A stretch of DNA of 64,000 nucleotides, taken from the IMG/VR virus record IMGVR_UViG_3300032607_000700, positions 1 to 64,000 of that record; one strand, written 5' to 3'. Origin of the DNA: a virus. Position numbers and translations under genes: made by a program. Under the pieces are notes generated by a model. It searched no databases and was not told the DNA's origin. It saw only the letters and a program-made list of their open reading frames with translations. Positions 56,160 to 63,987 of the stretch are shown in pieces (the stretch's first letter is position 1; each line of letters begins with the position of its first letter).

Positions 56160-56852
56160 CTACGACCTGGCTTCGTCCAAATAATCTTCAACAATGGGCT
56201 GATTGTACTTGCTTTGATAACTGGCCCGCATGCCGCCTTGGCTCATTTGACGTGTGACTTGTTCTGCAACTGCTGTGCCCATAACAGTATCCAACATCCG
56301 GACCACATTTTTTGCCAACTGAGGATTGCTTTGTGTTGCGGGATAAAGGCTCATGACTAATGCAGTTCGTTGGCGTTCCGTCAAGTCAGGCCATGCTGTG
56401 CGTATTTGTGTAGCCGATGTCATACCTGGACCAAACTTCACAACGGGCAAGTAGGTCATGTATGCGTGTTGAGTCATGGGCGCCATACGGTCACTGATGG
56501 GTTGCAGATATGACGGTGTACCGTCACGTTTCACACCACCCGGCTGCGGAGGCTTCGTGGCGTCTTTTTCACTGCGAGCAAAGATCAACTGAGTATCGGC
56601 AGGATTGTAATTTTTTGTTATTTCTTCTGCACGAAATGGACTCTTGACTTGATAGAAGTCTCCAGGAGAAACTCCGGCCAACTGTGCTAGTTTTTCTTTT
56701 AGTTTAAACGGGAATGGCCGATTTGAAGTGTCGTTGGTTGCAGCCACTTTGACATCAGCATTGGGAAATGCTCGTTGAGCAGATTTATACAGTGCTAAAT
56801 GGCCGGGGTGAAAAGGGTGTGCGCCCATTGGTAATACTACTAAAGTTTTCAT
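56160..56852 (-). CDS. Cytidylyltransferase-like nucleotidyltransferase
   Basis: ATG 56852 (MKTLVVLPMGAHPFHPGH) gives the H-x-G-H nucleotide-binding motif; TSATQIRTAW stands where ISSTxIR is expected. Such enzymes adenylylate or cytidylylate NMN, pantetheine or lipid precursors; the substrate here is unknown. The C terminus has another IVE|D site. A TATAAATA box ends five bases before the ATG, so the transcript would have almost no leader. It ends in TAG, with the frame open nine more codons. Confidence 0.75.
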   Translation of the reverse strand: MKTLVVLPMGAHPFHPGHLALYKSAQRAFPNADVKVAATNDTSNRPFPFKLKEKLAQLAGVSPGDFYQVKSPFRAEEITKNYNPADTQLIFARSEKDATKPPQPGGVKRDGTPSYLQPISDRMAPMTQHAYMTYLPVVKFGPGMTSATQIRTAWPDLTERQRTALVMSLYPATQSNPQLAKNVVRMLDTVMGTAVAEQVTRQMSQGGMRASYQSKYNQPIVEDYLDEARS

Positions 56853-56857
56853 GCATA

Positions 56858-56865
56858 TATTTATA
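56858..56865 (-). promoter_or_regulatory. Late-type promoter box TATAAATA at a start codon
   Basis: Exact TATAAATA five bases before the nucleotidyltransferase ATG. The surrounding TATTTATAAATA is palindromic, so the plus strand also carries TATAAATA (56862-56869). Confidence 0.5.
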
Positions 56866-56906
56866 AATAAAGGTGTAGTTCGCAATACTGCAAATATCTA
56901 ACTACT
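56863..56906 (+). repeat. Intergenic repeat, copy 2 (other copy at 1902-1946)
   Basis: TAAATAAAGGTGTAGTTCGC at 56864-56883 differs from the first copy by one base; both end in AACTACT and can form a GTAGTT/AACTAC stem. Here it lies between two minus-strand genes and no plus-strand gene follows. Confidence 0.5.
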
Positions 56907-56923
56907 ATACAAGTGGCAGGAAT

Positions 56924-57301
56924 TCAATAGGCAGCTTGCACAGTTTCAATCACACCGTCGCGAAAGTTGGTGATCACTGCTCGCAACCAAGTGAAATTGC
57001 CTACCACGGCTTGTATGTAAGTATCTGTAATGGTGCTGGAATCAGCTGAACTACCATCGCCATATGCCGCTATGTCAAACCAACGTGATTCGGCAGGGTC
57101 ATTGTCCAGTGTGGCCTGGATTGAAACTTCACCTTGTACACCACGAAATACCCAACGTAGTGTTTGAATACCTCCACGCCCAAGATAGTAGTTGGCGGCC
57201 TTTTGTGGGTCACCTATAAAGTCCTCACTAGAACCGTCATAGTTGCCCGATGGCACACCATACTCTGTATAGGGCACGAGCGTGACGGTGGTAATGGCCA
57301 T
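56924..57301 (-). CDS. 125-residue virion-like protein
   Basis: The start MAITTVTLVPYTEYGVPSG is followed by a beta-rich body (SIQATLDNDPAESRWFDI, VGNFTWLRAVITNF) similar in style to small decoration or tail proteins. No family is certain. TAATG overlap with the upstream gene. Confidence 0.6.
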   Translation of the reverse strand: MAITTVTLVPYTEYGVPSGNYDGSSEDFIGDPQKAANYYLGRGGIQTLRWVFRGVQGEVSIQATLDNDPAESRWFDIAAYGDGSSADSSTITDTYIQAVVGNFTWLRAVITNFRDGVIETVQAAY

Positions 57302-57465
57302 TATGCTCGTTCCACTTCAACAACAATTCCGCTGCCCACCAGTTCTTCAGCAACTGATGCAAGTGCAGACAGCACATCGTCGGTGGCCACTGTATCTGGA
57401 GTGGTATTATCTTTGACCAATTTTGATAGCTTGATCACAACTATTTCTTCGAATATTTTTGCCAT
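57301..57465 (-). CDS. 54-residue unknown protein
   Basis: The frame MAKIFEEIVVIKLSKLVKD to GIVVEVERA ends in TAA that overlaps the next ATG. CATAAATA (57469-57476), one base from a late box, lies four bases before the ATG. Probably a small late gene coupled to the virion-like gene. Confidence 0.6.
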   Translation of the reverse strand: MAKIFEEIVVIKLSKLVKDNTTPDTVATDDVLSALASVAEELVGSGIVVEVERA

Positions 57466-57472
57466 GCTGTAT

Positions 57473-58168
57473 TTATGGTCGTTTTTGCACTTGTACAGTT
57501 TTGCGAGTCAGCCCCGGGCATACTATTGCCAACATGGTAAGATGTTTGAGATCATGGTGTTCTACAAAATAATGCTCTCGGCTCCATGCCGAATACGGAG
57601 ATGCTTTACCCCATCCAAGACCTTGTGTGATAGTAGTATCAGTAAACCATCTTTCAGTAACAGGACTGGCCACAAGATCCGGAGTCTGATGGCTGATCCA
57701 GTTCCACACTGCTTGTTTTTTATCTCTAGATAATCTCTTTTCCTTGAGATAAGTTCTATATGGATATTTGGGTTGATTGATCAACATGATCACATCCTTA
57801 GGATACGCCAGCACTGCTTGTTTAGCACTGGATTCTGTTGGATAATTTCTAAACAGCGTATCGACATCTTTGATGTCATTGGTGTAAATATGAAAAGTAT
57901 TGTACCCATATGTGCGGTGAATAAATTTACTATCCAGAGTTTCTAATACATCCACCGCATGCAGTATGTTTTGTTTGGTCAAATCTGATGTCAATTGGGA
58001 CCCAATTGACGACTTATATTGATCACGTTTACGTATACGTTCCAGGATCATTGGGCGAGAAAGACTACTCAACAACCAAGCATCATCAATATGTAGACTT
58101 ACCACATATTCATACTTGCCAAAATAAAGTGATCCGCGTGGTTCACACTGCCATTGAGGTAGTAACAT
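57473..58168 (-). CDS. Unknown 231-residue protein
   Basis: The protein starts MLLPQWQCEPRGSLYFGKY and shows DKKQAVWNWISHQTPDLVA and a C-terminal basic end. It overlaps the Clp C-terminal gene by 26 bases. I see no motif that assigns it. Confidence 0.55.
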   Translation of the reverse strand: MLLPQWQCEPRGSLYFGKYEYVVSLHIDDAWLLSSLSRPMILERIRKRDQYKSSIGSQLTSDLTKQNILHAVDVLETLDSKFIHRTYGYNTFHIYTNDIKDVDTLFRNYPTESSAKQAVLAYPKDVIMLINQPKYPYRTYLKEKRLSRDKKQAVWNWISHQTPDLVASPVTERWFTDTTITQGLGWGKASPYSAWSREHYFVEHHDLKHLTMLAIVCPGLTRKTVQVQKRP

Positions 58169-59339
58169 GCTGTGGTGCCTTTAGTTCAAATACAATTTTA
58201 TCCGCCTGCAATTCTACATTCAATGCACAATCAGTCAGCTGTTCAAACAAGATTCGTCTGCTTAATGGTACACGAATCAATTCATCAATTTTGCGATTCA
58301 ACGGACGAGCACCCATCTTGCTGTCGTAGCCTTGTTCTGCCAACAATTCAATCACAGGCTCCGAGAAAAACAATCGGATATTCTTTTCTGCCACACTAGA
58401 TTTCAGTTGGTCCAAGAACTTCACAACAATCTTCTTGATAGCCAGTGTATCCAACTTGGTAAACTTGCAAATTTTGTCAATACGATTACGTAGCTCTGGG
58501 CGGAAGAACTCTTTCATTGCACGATCTTCTTCGCCAGATTTCTCTAAGTCAGTACTGAATCCAATGTTGTTGTTTTCATTGTCTCTGGCACCCAGGTTAG
58601 ATGTCATGATAATAATGGTGTTTTTGCAGTCTACTCGTTTGCCATTTGCACCTGTCACATGTCCTTCATCCAGCATCTGCAGCAGGATATTGGTAACATC
58701 TGAATGTGCTTTTTCAATTTCATCAAACAAGATCACAGAGAATGGATGTTTACTTAGGTCACTGATAAGTTTTCCGCCGCCTACATTACCATCTTCAAAT
58801 CCCACATATCCTGGAGGTGCACCGATCAAACTGCTGACAGAAAACTTCTCTTGGAACTCACTCATGTCATAGCGTAACAAGTGCATGTCCAAATTTTCAC
58901 TCAATAGCTTGGCTAATTCTGTATTGTGATGAATAATACCGTTTGATGTTTGATACAAGTGGGTCGGAGAATCTACACTTAAATCATAGAATACTGTGTC
59001 GTTGATAGATTCAATGTTGGTCACTTGAATTTTTTCGCCATTGGCTGTGATGATGCATTCTCCAATGATAAGTTCATTTAGAAAAACACAAGTTGTTCCA
59101 CCGTCAATTGAAATTCGATGGTTCCTAGCAGCTTTGACTATGCTACCGTTACTAAAAGTAATTTGTAGTCCGATATCATTTTTAGTGACAGCAGCATTGA
59201 TTCTGACCCAGTTGTTTTTTTCATCTTTGATTTTTAATTCAGAATTAAGGAATTGTTCTTGTTCCGGAATAAAATTAAGTTTTTCGTATTGCTCAAGTAT
59301 GGCAAAGAGTTTGCCAATTGGTAATGTTTGTTCGATCAT
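58143..59339 (-). CDS. clpA: Split-intein C half fused to the ClpA-like D2 domain
   Basis: AGGAG precedes the ATG. Residues 1-139 are intein: IVKAARNHRISIDG (block B-like), NDTVFYDLSVDSPTHLYQTS (block F) and GIIHHN, with Asn before Thr. The extein TELAKLLSENLDMHLLRYD continues the second AAA+ domain: LIGAPPGYVGFEDG (pore loop), ILFDEIEKAH (Walker B), MTSNLGARD (sensor 1), FFRPELRNRID and GARPLNRKID (sensor 2). Only after trans-splicing with 59453-61021 does Walker A (GPTGTGK-T) become whole. Confidence 0.92.
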   Translation of the reverse strand: MIEQTLPIGKLFAILEQYEKLNFIPEQEQFLNSELKIKDEKNNWVRINAAVTKNDIGLQITFSNGSIVKAARNHRISIDGGTTCVFLNELIIGECIITANGEKIQVTNIESINDTVFYDLSVDSPTHLYQTSNGIIHHNTELAKLLSENLDMHLLRYDMSEFQEKFSVSSLIGAPPGYVGFEDGNVGGGKLISDLSKHPFSVILFDEIEKAHSDVTNILLQMLDEGHVTGANGKRVDCKNTIIIMTSNLGARDNENNNIGFSTDLEKSGEEDRAMKEFFRPELRNRIDKICKFTKLDTLAIKKIVVKFLDQLKSSVAEKNIRLFFSEPVIELLAEQGYDSKMGARPLNRKIDELIRVPLSRRILFEQLTDCALNVELQADKIVFELKAPQHVTTSMAV

Positions 59340-59417
59340 CTGAGTCTCCTATTAGGTAAAGTATCTACGTATGTATTATGCTGGGTGGATTGTGTTTGAA
59401 ATGTACTCGTCGGAAGT

Positions 59418-59442
59418 AATAAGCACTCGTCAAGTGCTTATT
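59418..59442 (-). other. 10-bp perfect stem-loop between the Clp halves
   Basis: AATAAGCACT and AGTGCTTATT pair around a 5-base loop, ten bases after the stop of the N-half gene. There is no U-run, so termination is uncertain. Bases 59340-59417 also contain a -10-like CATAATACATACG with no -35 match. Confidence 0.6.
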
Positions 59443-59452
59443 GAACATCTAG

Positions 59453-61021
59453 CTAGATTAGGTTATATTCTTTAGCAAACTTATACATATCGTTGGTCAT
59501 CTGTACAGTTACTTCTTGGTCGTGGGCTAAACATTTACCTGTGCCAGTTGGGCCCAGGAACAAGAAACTTGCCATGGGCTTGCCTTGTGTACCAATTCCA
59601 GAGAAGTTGATGTACACACGTTCCAGTACTGAGTCCACGGCTTGTTCTTGTCCATAGAGCTTTTGTTTGATGTTGCTTTCTAGATCCACAATCTTCAAAC
59701 TGCGTTCATTTTGCAGTCTGTCAGTGGGCACGCCAGTTACCCGTGCCACTTGTTCTTCAATCATGCTTTTGTTCACAGTGACTAGACCTGCATCTTTAAC
59801 ACGTTCTCTAGCACAGGCAGCATCCAGCAAGTCAATGCTTTTGTCTGGATTCTTCTTGTCATGAATATATCGAGCAGCAAGATCCACAGCAGCAGTCATG
59901 GCTTCTGTGTCAATCAGCACATTGTGGAATGTTTCCAAGCGTGGGCTTAGTCCAATTAGAATTTTTTCTGTGGTGTCACGATCTGGTTCATCAATGCTGA
60001 GACGATAGAATCGACGCATGAGTGCTCGATCTTTCTCAAATGATTCGTAGTATTCTTCCCAAGTTGTGCTGGCAATAACTTTCAAATGGCCTTTGGTAAT
60101 TGCTGGTTTCAGCATGTTGGCAAAGTCCAAGCTACCAGAACTACCTGCTCCTGCACCTTTCATGGTGTGTGCTTCGTCCACAAACAAGATACACTTTTTC
60201 TTGGCTTCCAGTGCAGAGATCACTGCCTTGAACTTTTCTTCAAAGTCGCCGCGATATTTAGATCCTGCTACCAAACTGCCAATTTCCAGACTCCATATTT
60301 CGTGATCTTTGAGGAACTCAGGCACACGATTTTGTGCAATTTCCTGTGCAAGGCCTTCAATGATAGCAGTTTTGCCCACACCAGGATCACCCACCATGAG
60401 TACATTGGCTTTGAAACGACGTGCCAGCACAGCAATCATTTCGTCTAATTCTTTTGAACGACCAATCAACGGCTCCAGTTGGTCAGCAGAGGCCATTGCA
60501 CTTAGACTGGTACAATATTCTTCCAACACTTCAGTAGCTTGTTGATGATTCATACCTGCGGCTGCTCGTTCTGACTTGTAGTTCCTGGTCCAAAAATCCA
60601 CAAATTCAGCTTTGTGTACGCCGTATTTCAACAAGAAGTAGTGTGCATTGCTGTTGGTCTCACCCATGATGGCCAAGTACAAGTCAATGGTCACAACTTG
60701 TCTACGTCCTGTAAACAACACCTGAGTCAGCGCACGATTAAACACTCGTTCCAATGCAGCGGTCTTGCGTGGAGTTAAATCTTCTCCAGCGCGAATCAGA
60801 CTTTGTAGGCTGTCCAGATAGCCACACAGTTCAGTTTCCAACATGGCCACGTCACAGCCATATTTGGCTAGAGTTTTTCTAAATGAATCATGTCTTACTA
60901 GACTCAACAGTAAATGTTCTGTTAGAACATACTCATGATGCCAGGTACGTGCAATCTGCACCGCACCTTCAATGATGGCGTCAATTTCGGGATTGTCTTG
61001 AATTTGGTTTGAATTGCTCAT
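59453..61021 (-). CDS. clpA: ClpA-like N terminus and D1 domain ending in a 26-residue intein N half
   Basis: The N domain is Clp-like (HHEYVLTEHLLLSLVRH). D1 has LIGRSKELDEMIAVLARR, VGDPGVGKTAIIEGLA (Walker A), GSKYRGDFEEKFKAV and ILFVDEAHTMKGAG (Walker B). D2 begins LYGQEQAVDSVLERV and reaches FLFLGPTGTGK, where the intein starts: CLAHDQEVTV, ending after 26 residues at TAG. Clp ATPases unfold proteins for ClpP or alone. A late phage copy may remodel host proteins (inference). Confidence 0.92.
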   Translation of the reverse strand: MSNSNQIQDNPEIDAIIEGAVQIARTWHHEYVLTEHLLLSLVRHDSFRKTLAKYGCDVAMLETELCGYLDSLQSLIRAGEDLTPRKTAALERVFNRALTQVLFTGRRQVVTIDLYLAIMGETNSNAHYFLLKYGVHKAEFVDFWTRNYKSERAAAGMNHQQATEVLEEYCTSLSAMASADQLEPLIGRSKELDEMIAVLARRFKANVLMVGDPGVGKTAIIEGLAQEIAQNRVPEFLKDHEIWSLEIGSLVAGSKYRGDFEEKFKAVISALEAKKKCILFVDEAHTMKGAGAGSSGSLDFANMLKPAITKGHLKVIASTTWEEYYESFEKDRALMRRFYRLSIDEPDRDTTEKILIGLSPRLETFHNVLIDTEAMTAAVDLAARYIHDKKNPDKSIDLLDAACARERVKDAGLVTVNKSMIEEQVARVTGVPTDRLQNERSLKIVDLESNIKQKLYGQEQAVDSVLERVYINFSGIGTQGKPMASFLFLGPTGTGKCLAHDQEVTVQMTNDMYKFAKEYNLI

Positions 61022-61027
61022 GTGGAT

Positions 61028-61057
61028 AGTATACTATAGATCTCTCTAGGAGATCAA
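61028..61057 (-). promoter_or_regulatory. Clp promoter with an inverted repeat in the spacer
   Basis: TTGATC, 18 bases, TATACT just before the ATG at 61021. GATCTC-N5-GAGATC (61039-61055) fills the spacer, like an operator. Confidence 0.55.
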
Positions 61058-61069
61058 CCTTTCACATAC

Positions 61070-61852
61070 TTATTCGGCAGATTCCTGCTGTATAGCAGCC
61101 ATTAATTCTGGAGAGATCCTGGCAGGCAATCTGGCCTGCACTCGTACCAACATATCTCCCAGTTGTCCATTTCGATCAGGTAATCCACGACCTCTGGCAC
61201 GCAACATACTGTTGGGATTTGTGTTGGGTGGTATACTGAGTTCAATTCGATTGCCACGTATGTCCAACATGGGCACATCGCCTCCAGTTATCAATCGCCA
61301 AACACACACAGTGATTTGGGTATGTGCATTGTTGTCCACTCGTTGCCATGTTCGATCTGGATGTACACGGAATGTGATCACAATATCCTGCCCATTGGGA
61401 CCAATATTGGGGTATTGCACATTGTCCCCATCTGCGATGCCGTTGGGTATGGTGATTTCAATATTGTGTGTGCCTGTATTTGTGCCAAGAGAAACCACTC
61501 TAGACCCCGGGGCAGCCACATCTTGTATGGTTATCCACAAGGTCATTCTGGCATGACCACGCTGAGGCTGCTGCTGAAATTTGGTTCCAAACATGTTGAA
61601 GATTTCGTTGAAATCAAAGTTATGATGAAATCCCCCACCTCCAAATGAATGTTGTGGCTGCGGGTTATTATAAGCTGCACGTTTTTGTTCGTCGCCCAGA
61701 GTTTCGTAAGCCGCTTGAATCTCTTGAAATTTTGTTGTGTCACCACCTGCTCTATCGGGGTGGTGCTGCGACGCTAGTTTTCTAAACGCACGTTTTATTT
61801 CATCAGCGGAGGCTGTGCGGGCCACGCCCAGGGTAGCATAGTGATCAGTCAT
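61070..61852 (-). CDS. DnaJ/CbpA-like co-chaperone
   Basis: A J domain (YATLGVARTASADEIKRAF, the HPD in SQHHPDRAGG, YETLGDEQKRAAY) is followed by a Gly/Phe/His region and two C-terminal substrate-binding barrels (LWITIQDVAAPGSRVVSLG, DVPMLDIRGNRIELSIPP). The zinc-finger domain is missing, as in CbpA. It would recruit host DnaK, plausibly with the Clp gene just downstream. Confidence 0.88.
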   Translation of the reverse strand: MTDHYATLGVARTASADEIKRAFRKLASQHHPDRAGGDTTKFQEIQAAYETLGDEQKRAAYNNPQPQHSFGGGGFHHNFDFNEIFNMFGTKFQQQPQRGHARMTLWITIQDVAAPGSRVVSLGTNTGTHNIEITIPNGIADGDNVQYPNIGPNGQDIVITFRVHPDRTWQRVDNNAHTQITVCVWRLITGGDVPMLDIRGNRIELSIPPNTNPNSMLRARGRGLPDRNGQLGDMLVRVQARLPARISPELMAAIQQESAE

Positions 61853-61880
61853 TGTGTGTAGTTATACACTCAGCACAGGA

Positions 61881-62090
61881 TCATTTCTTTTCAGGAACCC
61901 GAGTACCTTCTAGTTTTTCATGTTTCTTCATGTTTTTGCAATTTTGTTTTACTTTGCCTTTGTCATCCTTGACTGGCGTTCCACTGCGGTCTTTAACATC
62001 CACGCAAACCCTTACGGTTTCTTTGGCCGCTTCGGCAATTGCAAATTGACTACTCAGAGCCAGTGACAGTGCGATCAACAGTTTTTCCAT
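61881..62090 (-). CDS. 69-residue secreted protein
   Basis: The N terminus MEKLLIALSLALSSQFAIA is a signal peptide with an A-x-A site. The mature part is Lys-rich with two Cys (VRVCVDVKD, KQNCKN). GGAAAG precedes the ATG. A periplasmic role beside the lysis genes is likely; the function is unknown. Confidence 0.65.
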   Translation of the reverse strand: MEKLLIALSLALSSQFAIAEAAKETVRVCVDVKDRSGTPVKDDKGKVKQNCKNMKKHEKLEGTRVPEKK

Positions 62091-62091
62091 G

Positions 62092-62160
62092 TTACTTTCC
62101 TACCTTTTGATTTGGTTGTTTTAGCTTTTCTTCGTGAATGCTGATGTGTGTGTGGGCCAT
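62092..62160 (-). CDS. 22-residue possible micro-ORF
   Basis: MAHTHISIHEEKLKQPNQ ends just before the secreted protein, whose SD lies in its last codons. It may be a leader peptide or chance. Confidence 0.3.
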   Translation of the reverse strand: MAHTHISIHEEKLKQPNQKVGK

Positions 62161-62164
62161 GATA

Positions 62165-62731
62165 TTATCTTTCTGGGAATGGTGGAATTATCGGAGCTGA
62201 TTTGCCGCCCCATCCAGTGACAACTTCTGCAGGGCCAGCCGCTGGTGTCCCAAATCCTGTATTTCCGCCAAAACTCGAGAACGAAGGTGCGCCTCCAAAG
62301 CTGCTTCCGCTGCCCAGGGATTGTGACCCCCAGGACTGATTAACAGCGGTTGATGTTGGTGCACCAAACATACCAGGGTTGGACTGTGCCACTGGTGCAG
62401 GCGGCATGTATGTTGTTCCTGCATTGGTGGGTAAAGAAATTCCTCCATTATTGGCTCCTCCAAGTTTTTCTTGTGTACGACCGTAAGCTGCAATGCCTAA
62501 CACCGCACCCATGGCAATGTGATATAGTCCGGCACCTTGTAGAGTCAACGGCTGCCATTGTGTTTGTACACTGCCATGAAATAAACTCTGTGTCAAGCTC
62601 CAAAGAATTGGTGCTAACACAAAATCAAATATACAGGTAATCATATATGTCCACCCCATCATCGGACGCCATTTGGAGTTCATCCAATCTTCGTTTTTCT
62701 TTACACTCTCGCTTTTAACTTCTTTTGCCAT
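62165..62731 (-). CDS. Holin of the three-TM family
   Basis: The N-terminal half NSKWRPMMGWTYMITCIFDF, QTQWQPLTLQGAGLYHIAMG and AVLGIAAYGRTQEKL matches the 3TM holin pattern (GTA_holin_3TM type). A Gly/Ser/Phe-rich tail of about 90 residues follows, unusually long. It would let the endolysin pass the inner membrane. Confidence 0.8.
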   Translation of the reverse strand: MAKEVKSESVKKNEDWMNSKWRPMMGWTYMITCIFDFVLAPILWSLTQSLFHGSVQTQWQPLTLQGAGLYHIAMGAVLGIAAYGRTQEKLGGANNGGISLPTNAGTTYMPPAPVAQSNPGMFGAPTSTAVNQSWGSQSLGSGSSFGGAPSFSSFGGNTGFGTPAAGPAEVVTGWGGKSAPIIPPFPER

Positions 62732-62732
62732 A

Positions 62733-63353
62733 TTATACTCCCATCACATGCAATGCATGTTCATAATGGCGGATACGATCTTCTATTCCAATAAATCCAC
62801 CATTTATTGCTCTGGTGAGCCCTTTTATATCTCCTGCGTCGGCAAATCTATTCAAGTTGTTGGTTTCCCAAAACCAGCAAGCCGATTGTGCTGCACCTTC
62901 AAATGTGGCCAAATATTCACTGGCCTCTTCTACTGGAATCTCCAAACTACCAGCAAAGAATGTGTAGTTGTCACGACCTGTTAGTTGTATTAATCCACGA
63001 CCGCAGAAACGATATCCATCGCCACTGGCCTCGTCACCGTTGCCCATGCGATTAGCATATACTCTGTTGGCAATTTTTTCAGGTTTATTTGCATAAGCTG
63101 CTGCAATGGCATCATCGGCAAAATACTTGGCAAACGTTTTTCTTAGGCTAGCAGCACGATAGTTAAGATTTTCTTTGACAAAAACAAAATTGCCTGACTC
63201 ATGTGCGCATTGGGCAATAAAAGCAGAAACCCTGGCAGGTGTGTTGATATCATAATCAGGCAACAGTTGATCAATGGCTTCGTACCATTGATCAATGTAC
63301 GGATTTTTAACCATCTGTTTTAGTTGACTTAGTGACAATATTGAATTGCTCAT
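62733..63353 (-). CDS. GH19-type endolysin
   Basis: The 206-residue protein has the glycoside hydrolase 19 core: FIAQCAHESGNFVFVKENLN (catalytic Glu), IANRVYANRMGNGDEASG, YRFCGRGLIQLTGRDNY, TRAINGGFIGIEDR. GH19 phage enzymes cut the peptidoglycan sugar chain. There is no signal peptide, in line with holin-dependent export. Confidence 0.9.
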   Translation of the reverse strand: MSNSILSLSQLKQMVKNPYIDQWYEAIDQLLPDYDINTPARVSAFIAQCAHESGNFVFVKENLNYRAASLRKTFAKYFADDAIAAAYANKPEKIANRVYANRMGNGDEASGDGYRFCGRGLIQLTGRDNYTFFAGSLEIPVEEASEYLATFEGAAQSACWFWETNNLNRFADAGDIKGLTRAINGGFIGIEDRIRHYEHALHVMGV

Positions 63354-63613
63354 TTTATGTTATCCCATATTTTCTTTTGTTTCACATACCATTCTTGCCA
63401 AGCTGAGTTCTTGGCTGAACATTCGTGATATGTTGTGTAGTTTTCCGTCACTGTTTTTACAAAATCTACTATGCTGACCTGTTCTCCAGAAATGATTTTT
63501 AGATCAGCACAGCGTTCCATTAACACTTCTGGTGCTGCTGGAAACTCAGCAACAACTGGCACCGATGTGCAAGCCGACAACCACATGATCAATGAGATTA
63601 CAATATATTTCAT
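63350..63613 (-). CDS. Outer-membrane spanin (o-spanin, lipoprotein)
   Basis: MKYIVISLIMWLSACTS is a lipobox signal. The 70-residue remainder (PVLMERCADLKIISGEQVS-type N part, TVTENYTTYHECSAKNSAWQ) is a small periplasmic domain of the Rz1-like or T4 type. It overlaps the i-spanin and endolysin genes by four bases. Confidence 0.75.
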   Translation of the reverse strand: MKYIVISLIMWLSACTSVPVVAEFPAAPEVLMERCADLKIISGEQVSIVDFVKTVTENYTTYHECSAKNSAWQEWYVKQKKIWDNIK

Positions 63614-63987
63614 TTGTTTTTGTCAATGGGTTGATTTAGTGCTGCCGCATTGTGCGTGTTGATAATGACTGCAGGTATAGGACAATTTTCCACATATTTA
63701 ATTACCTCTTGATTGCGAATCACTTCTCTGTCTATGTAGCTCACAATGTCCTGGCCTTTCTCGCGTATGATTTTGGTGTTGGTTACCAGCTTGGTTACCA
63801 CTTGCGTATTGGTTTCTGCACTGAGTTTTTGTGCTGCTGCTACTTTTTTTTCTGCTTCACGCACACGTTCTCGCCAGGCTATTTCTGTTGAATATCCACC
63901 TTTGAAATAAACACCCGTGGTCAACAGCACTATGCCCGCGATCTGCACAGGTATTCTATAGGTGTTTACAAACGGAATAAACTTCAC
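63610..63987 (-). CDS. Inner-membrane spanin (i-spanin)
   Basis: The best start is GTG 63987. One N-terminal transmembrane segment (VQIAGIVLLTTGVYFKGG) is followed by a long periplasmic coiled coil (WRERVREAEKKVAAAQKLSA, VVTKLVTNTKIIREK). It pairs with the lipoprotein to fuse inner and outer membranes at lysis. Confidence 0.78.
   Translation of the reverse strand: MKFIPFVNTYRIPVQIAGIVLLTTGVYFKGGYSTEIAWRERVREAEKKVAAAQKLSAETNTQVVTKLVTNTKIIREKGQDIVSYIDREVIRNQEVIKYVENCPIPAVIINTHNAAALNQPIDKNK

Noticed and set aside
59418-59442. Rho-independent terminator
   Set aside because: Stem is good but there is no U-run on the minus strand; listed only as a stem-loop.
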